The notes under the pieces: model-generated
The model's input: the letters and a program-made list of their open reading frames with translations, nothing else
Database searches by the model: none
What the model was told of the DNA's origin: nothing
Made by a program: the position numbers and the translations under genes
DNA from: Acinetobacter proteolyticus
GTDB lineage: Bacteria > Pseudomonadota > Gammaproteobacteria > Pseudomonadales > Moraxellaceae
DNA: 64,000 bases
Direction: 5' to 3'
NCBI RefSeq assembly: GCF_000367945.1
Contig: NZ_KB849179.1
Span: 2,131,747 to 2,195,746, forward strand
Shown here: positions 26,250 through 35,495 of the stretch, piece after piece
How the letters are laid out: each line of letters starts with the position of its first letter
How positions within the stretch are numbered: the first letter of the stretch is position 1

Positions 26250-27479
26250 TTAGAAGATACGCTTATCATCTTTCTGACGTTTGGGTAACTTCTCCATTTG
26301 TTGCAACACGGCTTGTGCAATATTGAGATAACTGTCTGCGGCTGCATCTTTTGCGATCACACTTGGTGTGCCTTGATCTGCATGTTCTCGGATTTTTGCA
26401 TCTAAGGGTAAATGACCGAGCAAAGGAATATGATATTGCTCAGATAGCTGATCACCACCACCTGTACCAAAAATTTGCTCTTCATGACCGCAATTTGAAC
26501 AGATATGCGTCGACATATTCTCAATCACACCAAGTACTGGAATCTTCACTTTATTAAATAATTCAATCCCTTTGGTGGCATCCATTAGCGCCACATTTTG
26601 CGGCGTAGTGACAATCACTGCACCTGTCACAGGAATACGTTGCGCCAAAGTCAGCTGAATATCGCCTGTACCGGGTGGCATATCAATCACCAGCACATCT
26701 AGATCAGGCCATAAAGTCTGATTGAACAACTGCATCAAGGCACCAGTCGCTTTCGGACCACGCCAAGCCACAGGCGTATTGTGCGCACCAATTAAATGCC
26801 CAATCGACAGTACCGCCATGCCATAAGCATCTAAAGGTACGAAGTGTTCATTTTCAATCTGTGGGGTTTTACCCGCATTGCCCAACATGGTTGGGATACT
26901 TGGTCCGTAAATATCGGCATCCAACACACCAACTTTTAGACCAAGTTGTTGCAATGCAAGTGCCAGATTCACCGTAGTCGTTGATTTACCTACGCCGCCC
27001 TTCCCTGAGGAAACCAGAATCATATTTTGAATGCGTGGATGCGCAGCCACATCACGTTGTTGTGGTGCAGCTTTTTGAATCGGAGGATTATTCGGATCGG
27101 CTTCTACTTGAGGTGATGCATCCATCACAGGAGGTAAATTGCTATTTTCTGCTTTTGGCTTCGATGAGCAACTATGCCCTGCTTCACCATGCGCCGCATG
27201 TTTTTGTTGGATAATATGTAAGTTTAATTCTTGGATACCGCATTTTTCCAAAGCTTCAGCCAGCTCATCATGGATTTGCTGTAAGTGATCTTTTTCTTCA
27301 GGAAAGGTATTCACTGTAAGTTGTAAAATTCGACCTTGTACATTCACTTGGCTAATGCGTTCTTTTAACGCATTGTCAGAATGTGGCAGTACATAATTTT
27401 GTAGAACTGTTTGAATCTCGTCTTCCTTCACTTCTTGTGCTGGTGAAAAAACAGATTTTAAGGAAGAAAGCCACGACAT
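26250..27479 (-). CDS. mrp: Iron-sulfur cluster carrier ATPase Mrp/ApbC
   Basis: Binds and transfers 4Fe-4S clusters in the cytoplasm. N-terminal MIP18/DUF59-like domain (residues 15-100), a variable linker (~100-140) containing HGEAGHSCSS, then the ParA/MinD-type ATPase: VSSGKGGVGKSTTTVNLALA (deviant Walker A), DADIYGPSIPTML, DMPPGTGDIQLTLAQ and the CxxC cluster ligands in THICSNCGHEEQIFG. At 409 aa, longer than E. coli Mrp (369) mostly through the linker. GGAG ribosome site 8 bp before the ATG. Located near metG, a common arrangement. Confidence 0.93.
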   Translation of the reverse strand: MSWLSSLKSVFSPAQEVKEDEIQTVLQNYVLPHSDNALKERISQVNVQGRILQLTVNTFPEEKDHLQQIHDELAEALEKCGIQELNLHIIQQKHAAHGEAGHSCSSKPKAENSNLPPVMDASPQVEADPNNPPIQKAAPQQRDVAAHPRIQNMILVSSGKGGVGKSTTTVNLALALQQLGLKVGVLDADIYGPSIPTMLGNAGKTPQIENEHFVPLDAYGMAVLSIGHLIGAHNTPVAWRGPKATGALMQLFNQTLWPDLDVLVIDMPPGTGDIQLTLAQRIPVTGAVIVTTPQNVALMDATKGIELFNKVKIPVLGVIENMSTHICSNCGHEEQIFGTGGGDQLSEQYHIPLLGHLPLDAKIREHADQGTPSVIAKDAAADSYLNIAQAVLQQMEKLPKRQKDDKRIF

Positions 27480-27739
27480 TTTGTTTACTCCAAAAACAGA
27501 TCAACATTTCACTGAGTTTGGTTAGTTTAGCAGTATTGAAGAATTGACGCTCATATCAAAACAGATAATTGCTCATTTTTTATAGCAACTTTTCTGCTTT
27601 AAATTTCAATCTTCAGCAACTGATACTTTTCACAGGAACGGGATATCTTGTTAAGCTGATCATATAGACGATAAAAATATAGGATGACGCTTTCATCATA
27701 TGCTGAGCCACATGATGTTTATGCTTAGGAGGGTGTTCA

Positions 27740-28420
27740 ATGACACGATATTATTTGGCGATATGTAGTTTATTTGCTTGCTTCCCGCTACTCGCCCAAG
27801 AATCGATGAATCGTGCTGTTTATCAATTGCCACCACAAACAGAAATCGTGGTAAATAAGCAAAAAGAGCAAACTCCATCGTCTGAAATTAAGATATCAAT
27901 TAGAATCAGTCCAGAAAAAAACGGATTAAAGGTTCAATTATTCAAAGCAAGTAACTCAGAGCGACTTAATCGGCATGCTTTAGCGCTTGCACAACAGATA
28001 AAGCCAGAGGATTTACCCACTCAGGAGACTTCGGCAGAACAGCGTGATCACAATAATAAACGCCTATTCTCAAACTATGAGCAAGTTTATTATTTTATTT
28101 CCATGCAAGATCAAGCTGTTATACAACGTATCCGACGGGTTTCCGCACCGTCGTCCTTAACTGAAATGGCCTGTTTGCTTTTACAAAAAAGTGTTCCATT
28201 AGAAGGTGAATCATTCAGATTGAATGTCAAACTCTACATCGATAAAGAAGGCAAAATACACCACCAAGAAACTCAGCCACCCTTAGAAACAGCATTAATG
28301 AATCAGCTTTTTCCTTATCAAAAACGTACTCAGCCCTTTTATAAGATTTTCGATCTCGAACGCCAACACTACATTGATATGCCCATTAATCAGCCAGTAC
28401 GATTTATTTGTACGGCCTGA
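27740..28420 (+). CDS. Exported hypothetical protein (226 aa)
   Basis: Not recognised. Signal peptide 1-19 (LAICSLFACFPLLAQ). The C-terminal half (from ~residue 160: LNVKLYIDKEGKIHHQETQP, then PFYKIFDLERQHYIDMPINQ) has the layout of a TonB C-terminal-like beta-alpha-beta domain (strand, G-K-I turn, final P-V-R-F strand), but the match is loose and there is no N-terminal TonB anchor or Pro-rich region. Strong ribosome site AGGAGG 8 bp before the ATG. Divergent from mrp across a 260-bp spacer with no other visible feature. Confidence 0.7.
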   Translation: MTRYYLAICSLFACFPLLAQESMNRAVYQLPPQTEIVVNKQKEQTPSSEIKISIRISPEKNGLKVQLFKASNSERLNRHALALAQQIKPEDLPTQETSAEQRDHNNKRLFSNYEQVYYFISMQDQAVIQRIRRVSAPSSLTEMACLLLQKSVPLEGESFRLNVKLYIDKEGKIHHQETQPPLETALMNQLFPYQKRTQPFYKIFDLERQHYIDMPINQPVRFICTA

Positions 28421-28454
28421 TCGAAACCCATTTAAAAAATATCCAAATAAAAAT

Positions 28455-28483
28455 CCTCAAACATAGTTTGCCTATGTTTGAGG
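28455..28483 (-). terminator. Terminator of the LEA-like gene
   Basis: Perfect 12-bp arms (CCTCAAACATAG / CTATGTTTGAGG), 5-nt loop, followed on the minus strand by ATTTTTATTT; 32 bp after the stop. Confidence 0.85.
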
Positions 28484-28515
28484 AAGATCTTCAGTCGATC
28501 ACAAGGTTAGCAAGC

Positions 28516-28965
28516 TTAACCTTTGAATTTATTGATGGTATCCGTTGCTGCTTTCTTTAAATCATCCAGCTTATGACTTGCTTGAGCTTTTAGATCATCA
28601 AACTTTGCAGCAGCTTCATCTTTCAACTCAGAGGCTTTGGCTTTGGCATCATCCAGTTTATGGCTAGCTTCTTCTTTAAAGTGATCAAATTTATCTTGAA
28701 CCGCATGTTGGGTATCTTCAAGTTTGGCTTTAAGATCATCCACTTTAGATGAAACCGCTTCTTTACCCTCTGCATTTTGCTCAGAGACATCTTTCTTTAA
28801 ATCATCAAAGGCTTTTTCACCTTTTAACTTTAATTCCTCTGCGGAATGTTTTAAGTCATCCACTGCTTTTTCACCTTGTAGCTGAGCTTCTTTCGCTTTG
28901 TATTTTAAGTCATTACCCAATTCTGCGGCTTGGTCTTTTAATTCATCAAGTTTTTCATTTGTCAT
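28516..28965 (-). CDS. LEA-like / apolipoprotein-like helical repeat protein (149 aa)
   Basis: No signal peptide and almost entirely Lys, Glu, Asp and Ala. Degenerate ~11-residue repeats run the full length, for example KLDDLKAKLED, KFDHFKEEAS, HKLDDAKAKAS, AKFDDLKAQAS and HKLDDLKKAA. This resembles group-3 late-embryogenesis-abundant proteins and other hydrophilins: disordered in solution and helical on drying or at membranes. Likely cytoplasmic and stress related; Acinetobacter is known for desiccation tolerance and for hydrophilin-type Dtp proteins, but identity with those is not shown. AGGAAA ribosome site and a strong terminator suggest good expression as a single gene. Confidence 0.8.
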   Translation of the reverse strand: MTNEKLDELKDQAAELGNDLKYKAKEAQLQGEKAVDDLKHSAEELKLKGEKAFDDLKKDVSEQNAEGKEAVSSKVDDLKAKLEDTQHAVQDKFDHFKEEASHKLDDAKAKASELKDEAAAKFDDLKAQASHKLDDLKKAATDTINKFKG

Positions 28966-29151
28966 GGTATTTCCTCACTATAGGTAAAAACATATTGTTT
29001 GGACCAGTCTTAGTTATACCGTGTTTGGAGGATCTTTTTGTCCATTGCTGCAAATTGAAACAAATGAAATACAGGAAGATTCAAATGATTGCGGATTGAT
29101 AAAGCTTTTAATTTTTAGATATAAAAATCATATAAATGAATAACCTCCCAT

Positions 29152-29688
29152 TTATTCAACAAAATCAGATCGTAGAATCTCATACAGCACATGCCAGCTT
29201 AAAGGATGCTCTGAGGCTAAAGCGGGATGCTGAAACTCAGACACTTTTTGCATGTTTAATTTTCGCATCACGGCTTGTGATTTGGCATTTCCCAAAGTGG
29301 TAAAGGCAACCACTTTCTCCAATTTCAATTGATCAAAAGCAAATGCGAGCGCAGCTTGAGCCGCTTCTGGTGCATAACCTTGTCCCCAATAGGCTTGATC
29401 GAGTCGCCATCCAATTTCCACACACGGCGAAAATGAAAATTGTGTCGGTTGATCATGTAAACCGGTAAAACCAATAAATTGCTGGTTGTGTTTTAATTCA
29501 ACCGCCCAAAAACCCCAACCTTTTGCGTCGATAATTGATTTCATTCGATCAATCAATGCATCGCTTTCTGCTCGAGTCAGGAGTTTAGGGAAATATTCCA
29601 TCACCTGTGGATGAGTACCCATTGCGGCAAAGGATGCATAGTCCTCTGCTTGCCATTGTCTTAAGCGTAATCGTGCAGTTTCGATCAT
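29152..29688 (-). CDS. GNAT-family N-acetyltransferase (RimJ/RimL-like)
   Basis: About 178 aa from the ATG at 29688 (MIETARLRLRQW), the typical start of the RimJ/L-like Acetyltransf_3 group (xTxRLxLR). An acetyl-CoA motif region is seen at EIGWRLDQAYWGQGYAPEAA (near residue 100; Q/RxxGxG/A variant) and the family motif ...VVAFTTLGNAKSQAVMRKLN (N-x-x-S-xxVMxKLG-like) near 135. Substrate unknown. The frame extends 13 codons upstream without a better ribosome site. Confidence 0.85.
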   Translation of the reverse strand: MIETARLRLRQWQAEDYASFAAMGTHPQVMEYFPKLLTRAESDALIDRMKSIIDAKGWGFWAVELKHNQQFIGFTGLHDQPTQFSFSPCVEIGWRLDQAYWGQGYAPEAAQAALAFAFDQLKLEKVVAFTTLGNAKSQAVMRKLNMQKVSEFQHPALASEHPLSWHVLYEILRSDFVE

Positions 29689-29797
29689 TTTTACATCCAA
29701 TAAATTTGTATTAAAAACTATTAACAATATAAGGAGATAGTTCGGATATACTTCCGCAATATCTCAATCATAGACCTAGATAGCAGAATTGCCTAAT

Positions 29798-30295
29798 ATG
29801 AATGAAAATGAACTTTTAGAAATTCAGCATGAACTTCAGGCCCAAGAAAAACGCTTGAACTACATTCTTTCCAGTAAAAGAAGAATCCAGAAAATGCTTC
29901 TTTCGTTTGAAAAAGATCTTGCTGAACAGTTAATTCCAGTGATTGATCAACAGAGTGACGATAAAGCACCTGTTGAAAGTAGTCTGGCGCTAACCATTTG
30001 CTGGAAATTTTCTAAAGCCGAGTTTCCTAAAACTGAACATTGGTGCAGTGAACTCAGCATTACTGAGCTTGAAATCAGAGATGAATTTAGTGTTGCCTTA
30101 AAAGCACAGGCTTGGTTAGGTATTTTGGGTAGTGATGAACTTTGGCAGACGCCGATGTTTGCTGAAATTACCCTTGATCCTAAAACGGACGGGTTAAAGG
30201 GCTATCACATCCATTTCTTATCGAAAGGCAAAATTATCTCTTTAAGAAAGAACTCTAAGCACAGCGTCACTGTAAAACAAATGCAGAGTATGTAA
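29798..30295 (+). CDS. Hypothetical protein, tandem paralogue 1 (165 aa)
   Basis: Not recognised. Cytoplasmic, no signal peptide or membrane segment. A charged helical N-terminus (ELLEIQHELQAQEKRLNYIL) leads into SSKRRIQKMLLSFEKDLAEQ, then TICWKFSKAEFPKTEHWC and LKAQAWLGILGSDELW. These three blocks are repeated in the gene 70 bp downstream. A TTG three codons upstream is an alternative start; no strong ribosome site precedes either. Confidence 0.65.
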   Translation: MNENELLEIQHELQAQEKRLNYILSSKRRIQKMLLSFEKDLAEQLIPVIDQQSDDKAPVESSLALTICWKFSKAEFPKTEHWCSELSITELEIRDEFSVALKAQAWLGILGSDELWQTPMFAEITLDPKTDGLKGYHIHFLSKGKIISLRKNSKHSVTVKQMQSM

Positions 30296-30367
30296 TCCTT
30301 CGGGATACATACTTTTTTCTCAACTCAATAATCAAAAATTCATAGATAAAATGACTCAAAATCGAAT

Positions 30368-30826
30368 ATGAATAAAGAAGAACTTATACTGCAAAAACAA
30401 GAAGATGAAAGGTATGAAAAGTGGTCAAAATATGTTTACTCCAACAAAAGAAGAATTCAACGTAGAGTCTTGGCTATAGAGCGTGATATTGCCCACACTA
30501 TTCTTCAATTCAAAACATATCAACAAAGCCAAGACTTAGAAACCTTAATTGCTTTTTTAAGTTGCTGGAAATTTTCTAAATTAAATTTTGGTCAAAATAC
30601 ATTCTGGTGCGATGCAATCTATTTTGATGAATTTACAATGAAAGATGATCTTACGTTTACATTTAGTGGCCAAGCTTGGATCGGCTTTACTGAGAATACA
30701 GAGAAGCAATGGCAAGTACCCTGTTCAGGTTATTTCAGCATGAGTGGACATCAAACTAAACTCAAAAGCTACAGTGTTTATTTCTACCATGACACAAAAA
30801 AGCTCCAGTTAATTAAAAGTACTTAA
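30368..30826 (+). CDS. Hypothetical protein, tandem paralogue 2 (152 aa)
   Basis: Not recognised. Shares with the preceding gene the blocks SNKRRIQRRVLAIERDIAHT, LSCWKFSKLNFGQNTFWC and FSGQAWIGFTE in the same order and spacing, so the two arose by duplication and then diverged strongly elsewhere. The conserved Trp/Cys pairs (CWKFSK...WC) may mark the fold core. The 3' end overlaps the convergent membrane-protein gene by 4 bp. Confidence 0.65.
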   Translation: MNKEELILQKQEDERYEKWSKYVYSNKRRIQRRVLAIERDIAHTILQFKTYQQSQDLETLIAFLSCWKFSKLNFGQNTFWCDAIYFDEFTMKDDLTFTFSGQAWIGFTENTEKQWQVPCSGYFSMSGHQTKLKSYSVYFYHDTKKLQLIKST

Positions 30827-31278
30827 CTAAAAGCACTTTTATACTGTTTCTTGCATATCAATACATAACAACTATTGGCACTGATACAGCCCACCGCAAG
30901 CACAGGTAAAACCGCAACAAAAATAAAAAGACTCACGGCCAATGTTTCAAAATCAAAGCCATTGACCTGATCTTCAAATAAAATTATCAATACTAAGCAC
31001 ATCCACCCTGTAAGAAAGACCAGACTGACTTTAAAAAATTGTAGCAAATCAAAAATTTTGCTGGGTAATTTCAATACTGATAGAACGATGACGTAGAAGA
31101 TAAAAGCAAGCACGACGAGAAATGGCGTGAGATACAGCATCACTTGCATCGCATTGCTGACCACGTGCAATAAATGGTTTTGCTGAAAATTTAAGAACAA
31201 ACAATACGGAATCACAAAACTAAAAACCGATGCCACACTTGCGCAAAAAGATGCACAAAGCAAATGCCAAGATCTCAT
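30823..31278 (-). CDS. Hypothetical four-helix membrane protein (151 aa)
   Basis: Not recognised. Four hydrophobic segments at about residues 8-30, 42-68, 82-105 and 118-142, with short loops; Cys in the first and last helices. Inner-membrane location expected. AGGAAA ribosome site 6 bp before the ATG. Convergent with the paralogue pair (4-bp overlap), upstream of and divergent from metG. Confidence 0.65.
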   Translation of the reverse strand: MRSWHLLCASFCASVASVFSFVIPYCLFLNFQQNHLLHVVSNAMQVMLYLTPFLVVLAFIFYVIVLSVLKLPSKIFDLLQFFKVSLVFLTGWMCLVLIILFEDQVNGFDFETLAVSLFIFVAVLPVLAVGCISANSCYVLICKKQYKSAFS

Positions 31279-31482
31279 GGTTGTTTCCTTTATTTATTGA
31301 CCATACAACCATTATCAGTAAAGGAAATGTGTTTTGATTGAAGTACAAGTGAAGCTTGCATGAAGTCGTGAAAATAGCCCCATAACGCAGCTTGAAAAGA
31401 TTTCACTGAATCCCTTGTGCAAGTCCGGGTCAAGTCATGTAAAATCATCTGCCTTGCAAATACGAATGAGAGAACAATATCC

Positions 31483-33540
31483 GTGCGTAAAATTTTAGTC
31501 ACCAATGCCCTACCTTATGCCAATGGTCCTATCCATATGGGTCACTTACTCGGTTATATCCAAGCAGATATTTGGGTTCGTGCGATGCGTGCAATGGGCC
31601 ATGATGTGACTTATGTATGTGCGGATGATGCTCACGGTACAGCAATCATGCTACGTGCTGAAGCCAATGGGATTAGTCCGGAACAACAAATTGCCAATGT
31701 TCAGAAAGAACATATCCGTGACTTTGATGGTTTTGGCGTACATTTCGATCACTATGATTCAACCAATAGTGACGAGAACAAAGCACGTTCAGAAGAAATC
31801 TATATCAAAAACCGTGAAGCAGGCAATATTGCAATCCGTCCTGTAACACAGTTATTCGATCCTGAAAAAGGCATGTTCCTGTCTGACCGTTTCATTAAAG
31901 GTACATGCCCGAAATGTAAAGCGGAAGATCAATACGGCGATGCCTGTGAAGTGTGCGGTACAACTTATAACGCTACCGAATTAGAAAACCCACGCTCAAC
32001 CTTAAGTGGTGCGACTCCTGTTGAGAAATCATCAGATCACTACTTCTTTAAACTTCCGAATTTCTCAGAATACTTACAGAAATGGACCCGTGACCAAGGT
32101 CGTCTGCCTGTTTCGATTGCCAACAAACTAGACGAATGGTTTGAAGCGGGTTTATCGGATTGGGATATTTCGCGTGATGCACCTTATTTTGGTTTTGAAA
32201 TTCCAGATGCGCCAAACAAATATTTCTATGTTTGGGTCGATGCACCAATTGGTTATATGTCGAGTTTTGAAAACTACATCAAAACTAAACGTCCTGATCT
32301 AAGCTTTGATGATTTTTGGAAAAAAGACAGCGATAAAGAAGTCTATCACTTCATTGGTAAAGACATTGTTTACTTCCATGCGCTGTTCTGGCCTGCAATG
32401 CTTGAAGGTGCCAACTACCGTACCCCATCAGGTTTATTTGTGAATGGTTTCTTAACCGTGAATGGTCAGAAGATGTCGAAGTCTCGCGGGACTTTCATTA
32501 AAGCTGAAACCTATTTAGAGCATTTGAATCCTGAATATTTACGTTACTACTTTGCATCTAAGCTGTCTGACAAAGTTGAAGATTCAGATTTGAACCTAGA
32601 TGACTTCGTTCAGAAAGTGAATTCTGACCTTGTGGGTAAAGTGGTAAATATTGCCAGCCGTTGTGCAAAATTCATTAACAGCAACTTCAATAATACCTTG
32701 TCAGAGACATGTGCAGAATCTGAACTGGTACAAAGCTTTATTGATGCAGGTGATTCAATCGCACAGGCTTATGAAGCACGTGAATTCTCAGCAGCAATCC
32801 GTGAAATCATGGCTTTGGCTGACCGCGCCAATCAATATATTGATGAGAAAAAACCTTGGGCACTTGCCAAGCAAGAAGGTCAAGAGCAACAAGTTCACGA
32901 TGTGTGCTCGGTGGGTATTAACCTATTCCGTCAACTTGCGATTTACTTGGCGCCTGTGTTGCCAACACTTGCAGCTCAAGTTCAAACCTTCTTACAACTT
33001 GAAAGCTTTGACTTTGCATCACGTCAGCACATCTTGCTTGGTCATGAAATTGCTCAATTCCAGCCATTGATGCAACGTGTTGATGCCAAAGCTGTGGCTG
33101 CAATGGTGGATGCATCTAAAGATTCTTTAGCTGCGGCGGCAGAAGCGCCGAAAGTAGAGAAGAAAAAAGAAAAGAAAGCCGAGAAGAAGCCTGAGCCAAA
33201 AGTAGGTGAAGCTGAAATTATCGGTATCGAAGATTTCATGAAGGTTGATCTTCGTGTGGCAAAAGTATTGGAAGCCGCGACGGTTGAAGGTTCTGATAAA
33301 TTGCTGCAATTGACTTTAGATGTCGGTGAAGCTGAACCACGTAATGTGTTTAGTGGTATTCGCGAGTTCTATCAGCCAGAAGATCTAAAAAACAAATTAG
33401 TGGTAATGGTGACTAACCTTGCACCGCGTAAGATGCGCTTTGGTATTTCTAACGGTATGGTACTTGCCGCAGGTAATGGTGAAGGTGTTTGGGTGATTTC
33501 ACCTGAATCTGGCGCAAAACCAGGCGATAAAGTGTCTTAA
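31483..33540 (+). CDS. metG: Methionyl-tRNA synthetase
   Basis: Charges tRNA-Met; essential. Class I motifs: [19 protein letters not shown] (HIGH as HMGH), zinc knuckle [18 protein letters not shown] near residue 145, [10 protein letters not shown] and [12 protein letters not shown] (KMSKS) near 330. An anticodon-binding helical domain follows, then an Ala/Lys/Glu linker around 555-575 and a C-terminal tRNA-binding OB-fold ([14 protein letters not shown]...). Start: the GTG at 31483 ([15 protein letters not shown]) matches the family N-terminus and gives 685 aa (E. coli 677); a GAGAG lies upstream. The 22 upstream codons have no family counterpart. Confidence 0.96.
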   Translation: MRKILVTNALPYANGPIHMGHLLGYIQADIWVRAMRAMGHDVTYVCADDAHGTAIMLRAEANGISPEQQIANVQKEHIRDFDGFGVHFDHYDSTNSDENKARSEEIYIKNREAGNIAIRPVTQLFDPEKGMFLSDRFIKGTCPKCKAEDQYGDACEVCGTTYNATELENPRSTLSGATPVEKSSDHYFFKLPNFSEYLQKWTRDQGRLPVSIANKLDEWFEAGLSDWDISRDAPYFGFEIPDAPNKYFYVWVDAPIGYMSSFENYIKTKRPDLSFDDFWKKDSDKEVYHFIGKDIVYFHALFWPAMLEGANYRTPSGLFVNGFLTVNGQKMSKSRGTFIKAETYLEHLNPEYLRYYFASKLSDKVEDSDLNLDDFVQKVNSDLVGKVVNIASRCAKFINSNFNNTLSETCAESELVQSFIDAGDSIAQAYEAREFSAAIREIMALADRANQYIDEKKPWALAKQEGQEQQVHDVCSVGINLFRQLAIYLAPVLPTLAAQVQTFLQLESFDFASRQHILLGHEIAQFQPLMQRVDAKAVAAMVDASKDSLAAAAEAPKVEKKKEKKAEKKPEPKVGEAEIIGIEDFMKVDLRVAKVLEAATVEGSDKLLQLTLDVGEAEPRNVFSGIREFYQPEDLKNKLVVMVTNLAPRKMRFGISNGMVLAAGNGEGVWVISPESGAKPGDKVS

Positions 33541-33557
33541 TATATAAAACTTATGTA

Positions 33558-33585
33558 AGGGTTTCTTCGGAAGCCCTTTTTTTAT
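33558..33585 (+). terminator. Terminator of metG
   Basis: 8-bp stem AGGGTTTC / GAAGCCCT with a stable UUCG tetraloop and seven or more T, 17 bp after the metG stop. Confidence 0.85.
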
Positions 33586-33637
33586 TGCTATAATTCAACC
33601 AAAATATTAAATGAACGAAAAATACATTAGGTAAAAC

Positions 33638-34327
33638 ATGTTCCAGAGAATAATCACTGTCTTCTTTTTCAGCATTTTTTCTTTTCAAATTGCTTTAGCT
33701 CAGGAAATTCAATCTCAATTTAGTCCTCAAGTACAACAAGCTAAAGATCAAGTTCAGCTAATATTCAATACCTTATTTCAATCGGATGACGAGAATCAAA
33801 ATATAAAAGTTGATCCTACATTAAAACAGCTACTTTCAGAAAATAAGGAGGAGAAGGCAAAAGAATATATCGATCAACAACAAAACTTATTTTTAAAGCA
33901 GATGAATCACTATATCAAACAAGGAGACTCAACTGCATCTGTTGCACTTTTAGAATTTGCTCTATTTTCACAAGATTCAGCGCTAAAAGAACAAATCGAT
34001 CTTAAGCCAATTCAAAAGCTTTCCAATCAAAAGGATGCTTATGCAAGTTATTTGCTGGCGCAATACTATTCAACTACTGAGCAATACATCCCCTTACTCG
34101 AAAAAGCAGGGCAGCAAGGTTCTGTTGCTGCACAAATGACACTTGCAGATGAATATGGTTTTCGACTGCCGGTTGAACAGCAAGATGCCAAAAAAGCTGC
34201 GTTTTGGGCAAATAAGGCCAAACAAAATTTAGGTGAAGCGGCCTATACCGAGCAGAAATGTGCACTGGCAAATTGTGATCTTGAAGAATTTGAAATGGTA
34301 GACTTTTCCAAGCTAACCCAGCAGTAA
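33638..34327 (+). CDS. Exported Sel1-like repeat protein (229 aa)
   Basis: Signal peptide 1-21 (FFFSIFSFQIALAQ). Middle region helical and charged. The C-terminal part from about residue 130 carries Sel1/TPR-like helices: ASYLLAQYYSTTEQYIPLLE, KAGQQGSVAAQMTLADEYGF and DAKKAAFWANKAKQN, in the A-x-x-x-L-A-x-x-Y pattern. Such repeats bind partner proteins; likely periplasmic. Two Cys near the end (KCALANCDLEE). No specific function recognised. Followed by its own terminator. Confidence 0.7.
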   Translation: MFQRIITVFFFSIFSFQIALAQEIQSQFSPQVQQAKDQVQLIFNTLFQSDDENQNIKVDPTLKQLLSENKEEKAKEYIDQQQNLFLKQMNHYIKQGDSTASVALLEFALFSQDSALKEQIDLKPIQKLSNQKDAYASYLLAQYYSTTEQYIPLLEKAGQQGSVAAQMTLADEYGFRLPVEQQDAKKAAFWANKAKQNLGEAAYTEQKCALANCDLEEFEMVDFSKLTQQ

Positions 34328-34357
34328 AGCCATACGCTAAGACGAGAACCTCTCATA

Positions 34358-34386
34358 AAATCCGCTTACAAAAGTGGATTTTTTTC
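34358..34386 (+). terminator. Terminator after the Sel1-like gene
   Basis: 10-bp stem AAATCCGCTT / AAGTGGATTT (one G-T pair), 4-nt loop, eight T. Confidence 0.8.
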
Positions 34387-34456
34387 TGCGCTCAAATACC
34401 CAATTTTATTTGAATTCATGGTAAAAAAGTTTTTCTCTAATAAATTTAATGATTCT

Positions 34457-35434
34457 ATGAAAAAAAGAGCCCTCCTCCTTTCCGTCTCATTCTTGAGCAG
34501 CTTCCCTTTACTTAGCCATGCAGAAACAAGCAAGATCCTGCCAATCATTGAACAGCAAAAACAAATTGCGGGCTACTATCAACACCAAGTCGGTGATGTA
34601 CAAATTACCGCCCTGCTCGATGGCACTAACTTTATGTCGCCAAGCTTGTTTAAAGATATTTCTCAGCAACAAGTGCAGCAAATCTTAAAGAAGTACTATG
34701 CAGATCAGGATAAAGGCGTACAGACCTCCATCAATGCTTTCCTCGTCAATACAGGAAAATCACTGGTTTTAGTGGATAGTGGTGCAGCCAGTTGTTTTGG
34801 TACGCATTTAGGCTCGATTCTAAAAAACCTAGAGGCTTCAGGTTATAAACCGGAACAGGTCGATACCATTTTACTCACGCATTTACATCCTGACCATGTT
34901 TGCGGTATCAGTAAAGATGGCGTTGCCAACTTCCCCAATGCAACCGTTTATGTTTCCAGTGATGAAGCCAATTATTGGTTAGATCCAAAACAGGCAGCTA
35001 AGCTTCCGAAAGACAAACAAGCAGGTTATGAAGGAACGGTTAAGCACATTAAACAGGCGATTGCCCCATACCAAGCCAAACAACGCTTTAAGACCTATAA
35101 ACTCGGTGATGAGATTCAAGGTTTTAAAGTCATTAACACGGCGGGACATACGCCTGGTCACTTTAGCTATGAATTAAAAAGCAAAGGCGAAAGCGTGGTG
35201 TTTATTGGGGATATCGTGCATTCGCATACTGTGCAATTTGATAAGCCCGAAACTGCGATTGAATACGATATTGACCCGAAAAAAGCCGTTGCTACACGCT
35301 TAAAACAGTTTGCTGACTTCGCTAAAAATGGACAAACCATTGCAGCACCACATCTACCTTTCCCGGGAATTGGACATATTTATTCTGCTGATGGAAAGAG
35401 CTATCAATGGATTCCTGTGCATTTTAAAGATTAA
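34457..35434 (+). CDS. Exported metallo-beta-lactamase-fold hydrolase
   Basis: Signal peptide (MKKRALLLSVSFLSSFPLLS, cleaved after HA). MBL-fold zinc site: LLTHLHPDHVCGI (HxHxDH, near residue 140), NTAGHTPGHFSYEL (third metal His, near 230), FIGDIVHSHTVQF (bridging Asp) and a final APHLPFPGIGH His. This resembles periplasmic lactonase/aryl-hydrolase-like MBL proteins rather than antibiotic-hydrolysing class B enzymes (the GxHTPGH spacing is of the lactonase-glyoxalase type). Substrate unknown. I use the ATG at 34457 because the 13 codons upstream would bury the signal peptide. Terminator 35461-35487 follows. Confidence 0.85.
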   Translation: MKKRALLLSVSFLSSFPLLSHAETSKILPIIEQQKQIAGYYQHQVGDVQITALLDGTNFMSPSLFKDISQQQVQQILKKYYADQDKGVQTSINAFLVNTGKSLVLVDSGAASCFGTHLGSILKNLEASGYKPEQVDTILLTHLHPDHVCGISKDGVANFPNATVYVSSDEANYWLDPKQAAKLPKDKQAGYEGTVKHIKQAIAPYQAKQRFKTYKLGDEIQGFKVINTAGHTPGHFSYELKSKGESVVFIGDIVHSHTVQFDKPETAIEYDIDPKKAVATRLKQFADFAKNGQTIAAPHLPFPGIGHIYSADGKSYQWIPVHFKD

Positions 35435-35460
35435 GCTGTATGCGCTGATTCTAGGCAATA

Positions 35461-35487
35461 AAAAAGCGACCTTCTTGGTCGCTTTTT
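35461..35487. terminator. Bidirectional terminator
   Basis: Perfect 11-bp stem (AAAAAGCGACC / GGTCGCTTTTT) with T runs in both directions, serving the MBL gene (+) and the LysE/RhtB gene (-). Confidence 0.9.
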
Positions 35488-35495
35488 CTGCTCTA

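Noticed and set aside
31417..31482. 22-codon N-terminal extension of metG
   Set aside because: Family homology begins at the GTG at 31483; the extension reads through promoter-like DNA.
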